Shown here piece by piece: positions 12,476 through 24,883 of a stretch of 64,000 nucleotides of DNA. This DNA comes from Parapristionchus giblindavisi (Eukaryota; Nematoda; Chromadorea; Rhabditida; Diplogasteridae), in NCBI GenBank assembly GCA_943737045.1, contig CALSFV010000220.1:682001-746000 (forward strand), in the 5' to 3' direction. A program made the position numbers and the translations under genes. The number at the start of each line of letters is the position of its first letter. The stretch's first letter is position 1. The notes beneath the pieces were generated by a model. That model saw only the letters and a program-made list of their open reading frames with translations, was not told where the DNA came from and searched no databases.

Positions 12476-13502
12476 AAGACTATTTTTATATAATTGGACT
12501 AAAATGTTTTTGAAATTTCAGATTATGTGTCTTATCTGCACGGCTATCAGGGTCTCAGCGTGCTTTGCCGCACCACTCAGTATTCAGAATTGTTCGGAGC
12601 TCCTCGACAATTATTATGTAGTGTTCTCAATTAAAATTCGAGAAGAAGAATGAAGATTCACCTTTTTCACACTGTTAAATTTCCAAAGTTCATATTATAT
12701 AACAGAGAAATTAAAATGACTGAATACAGAACTTGGCTGATTTCGACCCTCGAGTTCTTGCACCGTACACTGTTAACCTCATGAGATGTCCGCCGGGCTG
12801 TGTACCATCGAAGTAAGTAAGAATTACAAAAGGTGACATCTGTTATTGGTGAGATCTTATCCGAAGGACAATAATTAAGCAATGCTTCTATGCTACTAGT
12901 TCTAATTATATATCAGTAAAAAAATTATTACTTCTTTTATTCCACAATTGTTTCGTTTAGGAGAGGGTCATTCATATTTGTTTTGCGAGACAATGAGGAT
13001 GGAAGGGATAAATTGATTACTGAGACTAATATGGTCATCGAGGAGTGCCGTCCAGACAAAAAATTGAACATTCATGAAGAATAATGCGATGCACTGTTTT
13101 CCTTTCATGTGTCCAAATTGTTCTATGTGTGTCCCGTATCAATAAAGGAGGTCAATTTTCGCAAAGGAATGTGCACAGCAAAAAAAGCAAATGTATTTTT
13201 GTTTTGCTTAAAAAAGTTGTTTTGTTACCAAATCTTATATCGAAAATTTATCGATAACCATATGAGCCATATGAATAAGAATGAATCGTGCTCAATAGAT
13301 TATGGGTAATAATAAGTTGTTTAAAAGAAGTGTAAGCCAGTTAGACCAGCCGCAAATAATAAACAGAAGGATATACAAAGGAAACATTAATAATAATAAT
13401 AATAGTAAAGTACTTGTGCATTGTAATACAGCATGATGATATAAACCATTACAAAGATTTGCAATTTTTAGTTTGTAGGATATTTAAATTCGTACGCTGT
13501 TA
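12476..13502. other. No gene assigned
   Basis: A TTTCAG-preceded open stretch at about 12521-12640 on the plus strand reads like an isolated exon in two frames, but I cannot connect it to anything. A short (TAA)n run lies at about 13389. Otherwise AT-rich spacer downstream of the gene that ends at 13503. Confidence 0.35.
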
Positions 13503-16163
13503 TTATCTATCAGGGGCGATGGGGCAATTCCTTAGTCTGGGTATAGGACGGTAGATTCTTCGTGGCAAACTGTCATAGTGGTCCATGCGTGCCTGATTTT
13601 GATCCGCACATCGACTATACTTACGAGCTTCGATCACATCCAGATGATTCGCCTGAAACATATTTGTTAAGGGTTCATTAATAATTATAATATTATATGC
13701 CTTTTCAATTGACGAAAACTTCTTAAAACATCAAACTTGTTAAAACAACTAGTGTTAAGAGATTTCATGAAAAAAAGAAGAGATTAGAAATAATTGTTTA
13801 TTACCGAAAGATGATTAGGTCGAGAAGGATGAGAAAAGACCGAATGTAGTCTTTCGAACGTGAACTCAGATTTGGATACGAGATGTTCTTCATAGGTGGG
13901 ATACCTGAAAGGAGAATTAAGATACTATGACGTCAATCATAATGTTCCGAATTAGGATATAATAATAATTATACAGTTTAGCGACTTACTGCCATCCTAA
14001 GTAGGTGCTTGTTGCTCCCTCCTGAAACGTGTGCTCGTATCCCTGGTACCTGAAAAAGAAAATATAAAATTTAAAATAATTCTTCATCATTTCAGGTGGT
14101 AATTATGAATTCTTACAAAATATTACAAAATATCGGAAAGGGTTTTGCAAAACAACTTAGTAAATCTATGTAGTTATGATCTAGTTATATTGTTGTTCAA
14201 CATTTTTTCCCGCGAATGTTCACTGTCATTTCTGGTGCTTACTTTGGTGTGTGAAATGATCTTGATTGTGTTCTTTCCATCGTGAAGAATGATGGATAGT
14301 CCACATCGAAACGCCAGGTCTGCCTCTGGAAGATCGCATCCGGTCTACGGCCGAAATATTCTTAACAAATGAAATCATAAAGTAAATAAGTAATTGAGCA
14401 AATCACGTGTTCTTAAAGGAAGAAATCTAGGAATATCTACCGCAGTATGCCACTAACGACCACTCACGTCCCTCTGCCTAGCTAACCTTGACAAAATATT
14501 TAGTATGAACTTACTGCCCGGACATATCATTTCGTTGGAGAATGACGACATGAGTAAATCGATATTGATCATTTCTCGTTCAGTCTTGTTCGGCCCATAG
14601 TTATCCTTCAGGTACAGATATTCGTATCGATCAGTACCACTACCACAGATCCACTCTTCTAGAAGCTGCAATGTACATTATTGACTTTGCTGTAAATCGT
14701 TTTGATGATCAACTTCAATTGGTATCTAATATTTGACATAAAATACGGCTTACCACCTCAGGCTCATTCAAATTGCACATGAATGATTTTCTCTCAAGAT
14801 TCGGGAAATTGAAGAGTTCATTGAGAAAATCACGAAATGTATTCAGCACTGGAGGAACATCTGTTTGCGATTGGATAACGAAGATCTGCAATGATCAGAA
14901 AATCAGAAAATAAAAAAGTCATTAGTTGGATAAGCCCAACTTTAGACTAAATCTATACCGGTTGATCTTCTTTCTTCTCCGTCTTGTTCTTGTACTGGTC
15001 GGGAATGAGATCGTACCGATACAAACGAAAGTCGAAGTTATTATTTAGTGCTTGTCTTGCCTGAAAGTCATTGCGCCATAGATACTGAGGAGACAAGAAG
15101 TCAATGGTGAATAAAAGTTCACTCGAAGAATTCTCCCAAGATATAAGACGCTGTGCTTTTCATGACTAATTCCAGATTGTGATTGCCTAGTGTTAATTTG
15201 TAGATGTTCTTGTAAATCACCTTCTCTTCATCCAATACACTTTTATTGTTTCCATCATGCAGCGAGAGTTCGATGATGCGGACTCTTATGTGAAACCATT
15301 CCGAACCGCTGATCTGAAAATATTTTTTCAGATAAGCGAATTTTCGCAATTTTGGTGCCGCTTAATACGTTGGAAAAAAACAAAGCAAAATAAAGGACTG
15401 AAACACACACCTCGAGAACGTTAAGAAAAGCATCAGTCAATTTCGTCATGTCTGAGGTCTTCTCTACTTCTGTAATGTCCATCTTGAGATGAATTGTGTA
15501 GTTGTGATGGCGAAATCCACAGAAGTGCTAAAACAGGAACTTTAGTGCATTTTAAAATACAAGCTTAGTGAAAAATTGCGCCACACACCGTTCCATTCAA
15601 TTCGTACGAGGCCGAGTATAGGGGTAAGGTCTGAAAATAATATGAATTATGAATTATGTGCTGTATACGACATGTAATTAACATATACAGAAAACCAATC
15701 GATCGATACGGACAAATTCTAATACCTGATTATCATCATCTTGTACTTGGTATTCCTTGACCACACCTCCATCAGTATGAGCGATGGGAAGTGTCCATCC
15801 TTTAGCTATGGCATCATTCACCACCCTTCTTCTCTCCTCAAGTATCTTCTCTGCCGTCTCTATTTCTTTCTGGAATTGATGCAAGGATTATTCAATTGTA
15901 GCTCACATTTTGCCTGCCTAAAGTATAATTTTTAAATCGTGACTGGTGGTGGCACAACATATCGATGCCAGATCAGTGAACTATTGGATTAACGATATTG
16001 TTTACACATTCTTTGTGATCATCCATTTATGAAAACGGTTTCAGCGTACCTGTTCATCTACGAGTGATTGCACGATTCCCGAGTCACAACAGGGAACAAA
16101 TGATTGAACCCGAAGGATGGATATGGACAGGCATATTAAGAAGGCAATGTCCTTCAATCGCAT
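13503..16163 (-). CDS. Secreted protein of unrecognised family, tandem paralogue 1
   Basis: Twelve exons join in phase to about 439 aa. Exon 1 (16050-16163) starts MRLKDIAFLICLSISILRVQ, a clear signal peptide. Exon 2 is 15726-15869 (acceptor TTCCAG, donor GTATTA). Later exons carry HFCGFRHHNYTIHLK (about residues 101-115), SGSEWFHIRVRIIELS, KSFMCNLNEPE, EEWICGSG, EMICPG and YPSFFTMER. The last exon (13503-13652) ends CPIAPDR and stop TAA at 13503-13505. Introns are about 40-180 bases, mostly GT...TTTCAG; one acceptor is TTAAG (before YFGRRPDAIF), chosen because it alone keeps phase. The same order of Cys and aromatic motifs occurs in the gene at 18468-21194. No TM segment follows the signal peptide, so I infer export. 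The family is unknown to me; the exon after YPSFF has no counterpart in the paralogue, so this protein has an extra C-terminal tail of about 100 residues. Confidence 0.8.
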
Positions 16164-17151
16164 CACGGACAGTCGAGGATCAGAGATGGAGAGATGAATA
16201 ACAGACAATGACTGAAAACAGCTCTACACCTTGACTAATGATAGGAAGCGGATAATGAATGAACATTGGTTGTTTGTTGACAAAAAGTGCGGGAAAAAGC
16301 GAGAGAGACTGGGTAATTGAAGAGAATGGAATGAGGTCAGACTAGAGAGAGAAGGGAAGGGAGTACGAGATTAGCCAGGAGAGAAAATATTGATGTAGAG
16401 GACAACAAACTATATTTTCGGTCCTAGACTGATTGATCTATGATCATTTGGCAGGATTTCTGTGCCTTTTGGAATTGTTTCCATTATCTTTCATTATGGC
16501 ATTCGTCATTTTCCTAGATACATCACCTATATTCATCGGACATCTCGCTTGCGATAGCATCGGGAGTCGTTGAATAACCGGGCACCCTTATTTTTAATTG
16601 TTGTGTTAGCGATTGTTGAGGATATTCGTTCTATCAACGAGAAGGCTATTCCAACCGTGAACAATGATATGGAATCAATACACTTAATAATGAAAGCTAA
16701 GTAAAATCCTGGTCTAGTATAATTGATATACAATAGTTAGTAAATTATAAAAGCCGTATCGAGTATCAAATTAAAAAAAGTCACGGAATTCATCAATTTA
16801 TCATAAGATGTGAAACAATGACAGGATAGAACCAATATGAATGCAGTAATTTTGTAATTAAGAAGCAATTTTTATTATGAATTTATTTTAAAAGGATGAT
16901 GATTTATGATACAACAACATAATTATTTCAAATACATATTGCGATACCATATAAGACGACTGCAAAGCTCATAGCCCATAAAGTGGTATAATAGGATGCG
17001 AGTATACTGTAATATTATTCTGTACTGTGGACAGAGGGAAATATATTTTCATCATCGATGATTTCAGAATCAATAACATTAGCCTCAATTTAGTTATTAA
17101 ATTAATATTATTAATAGCAGTACAATAATAAGTATGCATGCACTTTAAATA
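16164..17151. other. Upstream region of paralogue 1; no gene seen
   Basis: This interval holds the presumed promoter side of the secreted-protein gene beginning at 16163. I recognise no TATA box or other element with confidence. The sequence from 16700 on is very AT-rich. Confidence 0.35.
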
Positions 17152-17662
17152 TACAGTACAGCAGAATCCCCCAGTGAAAATGGGCGCCCCGGGTGACCCG
17201 GGGCGCCCTTTTGACCCCTCGATTTTTTACGCTTTGAATATTGAATATTAGTCGTTCAAATTGCTCGCATTCTTTTAATCCAGATTTGACCGAATTTTTC
17301 AAGGAAAGTTTGGAATTTTAGAAATCATGTAGCCAGAGAAAAAAATATTGAAAATTATAATTTTTATTAATTTTTGGCAAATGCCGCGCGAAAATTTTGA
17401 ATAACTCGCGCACGCTCGGCAAATTCTATCGCAAAGTGAAATCTTTCCAACATTTCTTTTTCTTAGCACAGTTGAGTTTACAAGCTTTTAAAAAATCCAA
17501 ACTTTCCTTGAAAAAATCGGTCAAATCTGGAGTAAAAGAATGCGAACAATTTGAACGACTAATATTCAATATTCAAAGCGTAAAAAATCGAGGGGCCAAA
17601 AGGGCGCCCCGGCCGGGTCACCCGGGGCGCCCATTTTCACTGGGGGATTCTGCTGTACTGTA
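17152..17662. mobile_element. Foldback element with GC-rich palindromic ends
   Basis: Terminal inverted repeats begin TACAGTACAGCAGAATCCCC (left, 17152) and end with the inverse at 17662. Each end continues into a GC-rich self-complementary block (GGGCGCCCCGGG... at about 17182-17208 and 17603-17631). The inverted match then extends inward for about 165 bases in total (the CTTTGAATATTGAATATTAG region). It has no protein. TA at the ends would fit a TA target duplication. It sits between the two tandem paralogues. Confidence 0.8.
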
Positions 17663-18467
17663 AATTTTTTGAGTAAATAAGTGCATAATAGGCTTGGGAG
17701 ATGTTGGGAATAGTTTCCTTTATAAAAGGTTGTGTTTCTATTCGTTCCCTTCCTTGTACCGTAAATCACGATCATCGATCTTTGCCTCGTCAGCATACTG
17801 AATTTATGCAATTTAAAAAATCATATATCCAAAAAGAGTATTTTATTTTTCCATTTTACTAGATTATTCGCAGTTGCGATTGCTTGTTCACTGTTTCGTT
17901 TGTGCCATAATAATATTGGGTTACGCGAATTCATAGGATTCTATGATATACAGTACAACCCGGTCGCTTATTATACACGCTCCCATTTTGTATATCAATT
18001 TTTGGACCAGAGTGATTTTTGCCTACCATGTTGAGAGAAGCCAGAAATATACATGATGTAACTCACGATTAAGATTTTTAGAATCGAAAAATATTGGTAC
18101 GCAGCGTAAAAGAAGCAGAGATGCACGTGTGCGCAAGCTCGTAGGGTATGATATTAACAAAGCAAACAAAGTATATCATACCGACAAATGAGGTTTAGCC
18201 ATAGCATAGGCGTAGTACGACTCAAGTCTTTCGATTAATATTGTCGAATTTGATGCGAGAGTTCCGTTATTGATCCTAAAACAATGGATGCAATCGACAA
18301 GGTTATTGATTGTTCATTGAACTTTGTCTCTAATAAATGCAGCTTTCACTGAAGTATGTCATGTTATAATCTAATTAATTTTTAAGCATTACATATACTT
18401 TTCTGCATATGCCTGAAAAAACGTGTGCACAAAACACTATTAGTCTTGAATAATATACAAATAATTA
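17663..18467. other. Spacer downstream of paralogue 2; no gene seen
   Basis: AT-rich sequence between the foldback element and the stop codon of the gene above it. I see no supportable feature. Confidence 0.4.
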
Positions 18468-21194
18468 TTACTTAATATCACAGTTGACCACTGCCGACAC
18501 TCTCTCTAAAGTGAAGAATGAAGGAAGGTCAACATTGAATCGATGGCTCTGTCTCTGATAGGTCAGTGTCGGGCTCTTGTCATACCCTGAAATTGTATAA
18601 TAAATACAATTTTAAAATTTAAGTAAAATTTAATTAAAATACTTTTTCCACCAGGACATATAGTTACAGAAGCATAGGCATTCATAAATTGGTCAATTTT
18701 TATCGGTTCTTGACCATCCTCAATCGAATCTCTGTAATAGATGTACGGCTTATGTTGGCCAACACCACCGCACACCCAAGAATCCTTCTCCTAAAATATA
18801 ATAAAAATCAATATTAAGACACGTTTTCGATTAAATGTACTCTAATTTCAGTCAATGATTAACTTTTGTACGATTAATTTCAAATAAAAAATCCTTACTC
18901 GTATATCACTATGATTGCACCCAAGGGAATGCCTCTCTAAATCGACCAAGTCGAACAGATTCATGAAAACTTTCTTGAAAGGCTTAGCTGCTTCAGTTTC
19001 ATCTTGCAGAATCGAGATGATATATGTCTGGTTAATAATATAATAAAATTGGGCAAATCTGCGGAGATTTTTTATTATTTGAAGTGTACTAATGATGGAT
19101 TACAAAAAAAAGTGAGCATCACCGGTTGTGAATCGTTGTCCTTATTATGCTTTTGCAGTTCAATAGGGAGATCACTGTAACGATAGACGAAAATGTCAAT
19201 GTACTCCATCTTAACTGCCTGAGCCTTAATATAATATATTGTACAAATTTTTAGTGAAGTATCACATAGAATACGATAATGGTCGCTACAATATTATTAG
19301 AAGTAGTGCTGACCTGTTCTTCGTCGGTAACATCCCTCATCAAATGGTCATTAATAGACAATTCGGTTATCCTTACTCTCATATTCAGCCAGTTTTCGTC
19401 GGCAAACTGTATAAGATGGATTCCCATTTTTTCAAAAGGGAACGAATCTTCCTTTCTTCAAAACAACCAAACCTTATTAGTCTTAGTAAAGTTCTCTGCG
19501 AGTTTCCTCACATAAGGAGTCTTTCTGTGTTCGGCAATCTCAAATTTCACATGCATGGTGTAGTAGTCATTAACATCTCCACATCGGTGCTAGAAAAATG
19601 GTTAAACATATAACTTTTTAAAAATTTTAATTGATTCACCATTACTACCATTTTGTAAGAGAAGAACGACGGAAGAATTCTGTCATCTGGGATGGGCTAG
19701 AAATTGCTATCATGATATAATAAATCACTAGTGATAGTAGTGATATTATGATAACTTATCACTTCTTTCATCGAGAATATAAACAGTGATAGGTAAGCAT
19801 ATTATACAAAAATTCCAAATAAGACCTTGTAGTCGTTGGGCTTCCGGGGCCACTTCTCTCTATGGTACCTCGGTTTAATGGCCTGGTATAATAAATTGTG
19901 CGATTTTCCACTTCCTATAGGTTTCTTTCGGAGAGATTGAAGTTGCGTAGTTATTTAAAAATATATATATAGATAGATGTTCAGTCACACTTATCTCTTT
20001 GTCTCAGAAAAAAAGGTTATAGCATACCCAGATTGAATTCAGTCCGCGACTTTTACTCATGAGCACCAATCTATCGAACAGTGTCCTTGCAGTCTGTAAG
20101 AAATATATATATTATATATTTTATCTACATGCACACGCATGCAACGACACATGAAAATGATATGAACAAAAATAAATAGGCGATGATATTCGCTATCTAG
20201 AAAAAATAAATAAATGAAAAGTGACTCGGGGCGGGGGTGGGGGGGGGGGGTGAAAAGGATCTCCATACTTGATCAGTGGTCCCACTCGTGAATTGATTAA
20301 TCACTTTGCATTTCAACTTACTGAATCATCGACATTCACGGTAAAATTATGTGGATCGGTCAAATCAGCAATGAACTGGAACAACTTAACATGTGCCTGA
20401 AAAAGATCCTAAAAATTTAATTATTACTCATTGATTGATATTAATTATTTCTACATTACCTCATTTCCTGATCCAGTTTCATTCTTTAGTTCGTTCAGGA
20501 TCCATTCCAATGTTTTTGCTAGTAAAGTGTCAACCTGAATGATGAAATTTTTACATAGAATAAAGTACTTGATCAAAATTCATATCACTTACATATTTCT
20601 TTCCCTTCTCGTCCGTATCTAAATCTTTCAAGAAATGCATTATATTGGATACAGCGAATGATTCCATCTGAAAAATATTCCGTAACATAAAGACAATATG
20701 GTATTCTGTCATCTCCACAATTATGAAAAATATGTATAGTAGAACATATTGTATTATGCAACATATTATAGTAGACTTTTCAAACAGATCTATAAGAATA
20801 ATATAATGAAATACAACTTACTATATCTGGAACATCGTAGATATGAGGATATCGTTCATAACCAAGTTTCCTCAATAAATTCTCCATTCTAATATCTTTG
20901 TTCAATTGTTCACTTTTCTCCCTTTCGATTTGTCTCAACTGTTCATTCTTAATGTTAAGATATAATGTCAGGAGAAATCACTGGCTTGAATATTTTTATT
21001 AACAATGTTGAACTTTTAATGGATTCGAAGTAAATCTTTTCTTCTTTATCTAAAAAAAAACTTATTGAAAAAATAATGCGTACTAGTCCTGAGCTTAAAA
21101 TGTTCGAGAGACCCGAGAAATCTCCTACTTGACATGTGCCATTCTCGATAGCATAGTATAAGAGTACCAAGATGAGAGAATCTCTCAGAAACAT
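18468..21194 (-). CDS. Secreted protein of unrecognised family, tandem paralogue 2
   Basis: About fourteen exons. Exon 1 starts at 21194 with MFLRDSLILVLLYYAIENGT, a signal peptide, and ends before donor GTACGC. A charged segment (NEQLRQIEREKSEQLNKDIR) follows, then short exons (about 20594-20670, 20460-20534, 20323-20398). The conserved part follows: HRCGDVNDYYTMHVK (about 19590), NWLNMRVRITELS, HSLGCNHSDIR, DSWVCGGVG, VTICPGGK and LPSFFTLER, ending NCDIK and stop TAA at 18468-18470. Each motif aligns with the gene at 13503-16163: HxCG, the RVRIxELS block, the Cys before the WxCG motif, xICPG and PSFFTxER, and exon boundaries and phases match there. The joins between about 19820 and 20100 are uncertain because the simplest donor breaks phase. 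The N-terminal third differs from the paralogue. Function unknown. Confidence 0.75.
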
Positions 21195-21934
21195 GACCTC
21201 GACGGTGACGAAGACTCTGAATGATGAACGAACTGAATGAAATTAATCCACAACACATATTCTGGATGATAAATATAGAAATTGTACATTTATAAATGGG
21301 CATGAAATGATAAGGGCAGAACCATAAGGCGACCTTGGTAGAGATCGGTTTAAGACGAAGTAGGCGGAGAAATACCGTAGTATGTATAGGATATTTCCGA
21401 ACTTTAAAGAGAGTAGGACTGACAATCTAAAATTCAAGTGTACTGTTGTCCGCACACAGAGAAAAAAGTATCCCGTGAAGATTCTCTGTGGAAAACCCTT
21501 TTTTCTGTCTATGTGCGGTTGTTTATTGCATATTTTAAACGATACACGTGGTGATAAAATGATGCGGGCGAAGATGACATCATCATTATCCTCAACAAAA
21601 TGCCCCCATTGAAATACTGTACAGACGTATTTAGAAAACAATATCGTAATCTTATTCAATTCAAATCATGAAACTGAAATGGCCATTTTACGGAAAAAGC
21701 TGTCTTAGAAAAAACAACAAAATGCATTATCCGTCTAATACACTTTGTTGCGATATCGTTCTCTTTTTCGTCCATAATCTAATTTCTGTCTGGGAACGGA
21801 CTTCGGAATGGAAAGAGGTTGTTCGATTTCCATCTCAATGTCATGTAATACTGTAAAATTATACAGATAACGAATGATCGCTCATCAGTGTTAATCTTTG
21901 ATCATCATGATTATAGACTATTGAAAATATTTTT

Positions 21935-21968
21935 ACCTTTATTTTATTTTATTTTATTTTATTTTATA
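21935..21968. repeat. (ATTTT)n microsatellite
   Basis: About seven tandem copies of ATTTT (TTTTA in another register) in AT-rich spacer. Confidence 0.95.
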
Positions 21969-22017
21969 AATAATGGTCGAGAACGAAATGTATATTACTT
22001 GACTCCGTACGATAGGG

Positions 22018-22251
22018 TTAACTCATCACCAAGCATAGCATCTGCCTGAAGAAATGGATATAACTCGCATGTCTCTTTGCCTTCATCATCTTCAAGTCTA
22101 CAACACTTTTCCATTGAATATTGATTTTTTGAAGGTGACTAATCAAAATGTGGACGAATTCGATTAAAGAAATGGGAAAGTTGAGTATTCCTTGGAGATT
22201 CACATGCTGCACTTCTATGTTCCAATGCGAACTTAGTCCTTCTTCCGCCAT
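22018..22251 (-). CDS. Small hypothetical protein, 77 aa
   Basis: A single-exon open frame begins MAEEGLSSHWNIEVQHVNLQ and has ordinary amino-acid usage, a central hydrophobic stretch (ILNFPISLIEFVHILI) and a basic segment near the end. The ATG has an A at -3. It lies about 0.8 kb upstream of the secreted-protein gene on the same strand. It matches nothing I know. It could be an isolated exon of a larger gene or chance. Confidence 0.25.
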   Translation of the reverse strand: MAEEGLSSHWNIEVQHVNLQGILNFPISLIEFVHILISHLQKINIQWKSVVDLKMMKAKRHASYIHFFRQMLCLVMS

Positions 22252-24883
22252 AATTATGTTTAAAAGAAATAAAATTCAAATTGAGAAATGGAAAAGGACG
22301 TCCCTGGAATGGAGTAATCATGTTTCCAGTTCAATATAAACAGACCACGGTTCTCTACAACATGCAAACCGAATACTAGGAAATGTGAAACTGGGGCCCA
22401 TGAAATAGTCACAATCAATTGATTTATGGTATATTTTTAATTATTTGTTTTATTTCCATCAAATATAATGAGCATGAGTGATAGGCATAGGTGCAAAAAG
22501 GATAGATGGATTTCTGTCGCATATTCGATTACTGTAGTGGCACAGTGGCAGTTTATAACAGGTAGCGTTTCAGGCACAAATTCGGTATAATTTATAAAAA
22601 AAACAGGTGCAGTATATTATAATTTAAATTCACAGTACAAGTTTTGTTGACACGCACATTTGCGCGCATAATTTATTTCCGCTGATTATGAGTATTTGTT
22701 GAGTATTTCCGCTGACTCTACCCATTAACAATTTCATAACTGCAAACTGTAATTTAAAAAAAGACTAATCGCACAGGTCCGAAAATGGAGGGATACACTG
22801 TGGTTTTCGAATCACGAATTACCAACCACATTATAAACTCGAAAAATAATGTGGAACTGTGAATTTTAAATGAACGAAGCAAAATACACATAAAATATAG
22901 CGCGTGGAAAAAGCTCGTGAATTTTCGGATCACTGTGAACTACGTTTTAATTACTTTTTATCTACAATGGAATTTTTGTTCCAGGATTTGTAGTAATAAA
23001 AAATGATAAAAAAATGTTTTCAATTGTGATTCATTATTATTTGTTCTCATGACGGTAATTCTGAACATGTCCATTTGTTTTTCTGATGCTGACACAGTTT
23101 TGTTGGGACTTTTCTTTACTTTCCCTAGACAGCCCTAATGTGGTTGACGTCTGCTTCTCCTCTTATTTCAAGAAATGCGATATACGTGGAAAAGGAATGT
23201 TACCTCGAAGGGGGTTTGGCCTCTTCTTCTTACTAGTTAGAGACTGTTGTTGTATTCTTAAAATACATACAAATTTATTCTTATATTTTTCTAATTTCTT
23301 ATAATTCTTAAAATGCTATTAGTACACACCTCATTCAATGATAATGATTCAATCATATTCTATGATAATAAATAATTGAGAGAAATATGTATTTCAAAGT
23401 TTGTCGAGAAGATCGTGCCTACCTACTCTAATATTGGGATTACATTTCCCAAATACAGTATACAAACTCAAACTCAATCAAAATCTCTGCGAATCCTCGA
23501 GTGTGGCATTTAGGAAAAAAAAAGGCGTAACCTAAATGGAGCAAACTGTGGTGTTTATGTTTATGGTGGGATAATCTTTTTAAATGTTATTTTGGTCTCA
23601 TTCCATATGCCACAAATATTACTGCTGACATTTCCTCTCCATTGCGAATGGTATTTGTGATCTCCTGATCTCAAGAGATAATCTATTTTGTTATTATTTT
23701 GTCTTCATAATCATAGATCAGATTGAATCTTGAGTACTGAATTATCTTCATTTGTGATGGTAGATAGTGTGGTTTTCTATGTGAGATCAGTGAAGTAATG
23801 AAGGAATATAGAATTATTTATTGGCAGACGTTTCGAGACTAACGTCTCATCATCAGTGCAGGGATTACCTCAAACTTGGGTAATTAAACCAGATTATTAA
23901 TAAAGATTACTTTATCTTTTATTTATTATTGACATAGTCAACATCGTATCGTCGTACCTTCTCAACCAACTTCTTAATTAATTTTGAAAACGAGAATGAA
24001 ACTACATATTGTGAATCACCACTTGTTAAGTATATATTATATGAACATAAAATTCAACTAGAAATGGATGCTGATTAGCTGTCTTTATGTCGACCAATCG
24101 TCTTCTATTTTTTATTTTAGATACTCGTCACGCAATGCTAATTTCGTATTCTTGCTTTATCGAATCTCACCTAATTTGACTTGTTCCGAAATATTTGAGA
24201 GCCCAATCACTCAATTATTAAATTATGTAAAAATAGTGTACTTTTGAAGAGATATGACACCTTTCATATTTCCCCTTATTTGAACTACTGTAGTTCTAAA
24301 AGCTTTGGCATACGGGAAAATAGAACGGCTTCTTAGTATGCTCATAACTGATTGTCTTAATTACGTCAACCTTTATAAACCATCACCATAGCTACCACTG
24401 TCTGTCTGTTTTATTCAGCTCTTGTTTTCCACCGCTTTATTCTGTCGTCCACTCTCTCCATCCCCATTTCTCCCCCCCCCCTTCCTCTCTTCCTCCCTCT
24501 CTTTCATCCCGAGTAGTACTCCAGACTCCTCCCCTTCTCTGACCTCCTCCTACTTCTCCTTTGCTTCCATTTCCAGTGTGTGTATGCCTCCTTCTCTTTC
24601 AGTATGTATCCATGGACCCACAAGTAACAGACCTTCTACGCCTTATTTCCCTTCTACTTCTCCTCCTCTCATTCAATCCACAAACTCTCTCTCTCCTAAT
24701 TTCTCTCCTCTTCTAGTGCTATATCCCTTGAGGGCCTCCATCTCCTTTTATTACTTCATTTCGTCAGACTACGTCGTCGTCAACAAAACTTCATCTTTCT
24801 GGCAGTTTTTTAAACGTTTTTGCCCCTTCGGCGATTGCACTCCGGTAGATCAGATCATTTCGCATACGGTCCATCCATGTTTG

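Larger units (their letters stand above)
21195..24883. other. Mostly non-coding; small open frames only
   Basis: Contains the upstream side of the gene starting at 21194, a short inverted repeat at about 21449-21520 (GTCCGCACA paired with TGTGCGG), an ATTTT microsatellite, one small open frame listed separately (22018-22251), a retroelement-like end at about 23818-23862, and a CT-rich block at 24440-24720 whose 154-aa Ser/Pro/Leu-rich frame I do not treat as a gene. Confidence 0.4.

Noticed and set aside
12521..12660. Exon-like plus-strand fragment after a TTTCAG
   Set aside because: Open in two frames, no partner exons; kept only as a remark.
19239..19613. 124-aa plus-strand frame
   Set aside because: Lies opposite splice-supported exons of the secreted-protein gene.
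21243..21659. 138-aa minus-strand frame upstream of the secreted-protein gene
   Set aside because: No motif, no ATG context of note, and it crosses a small inverted repeat; probably chance in AT-rich DNA.
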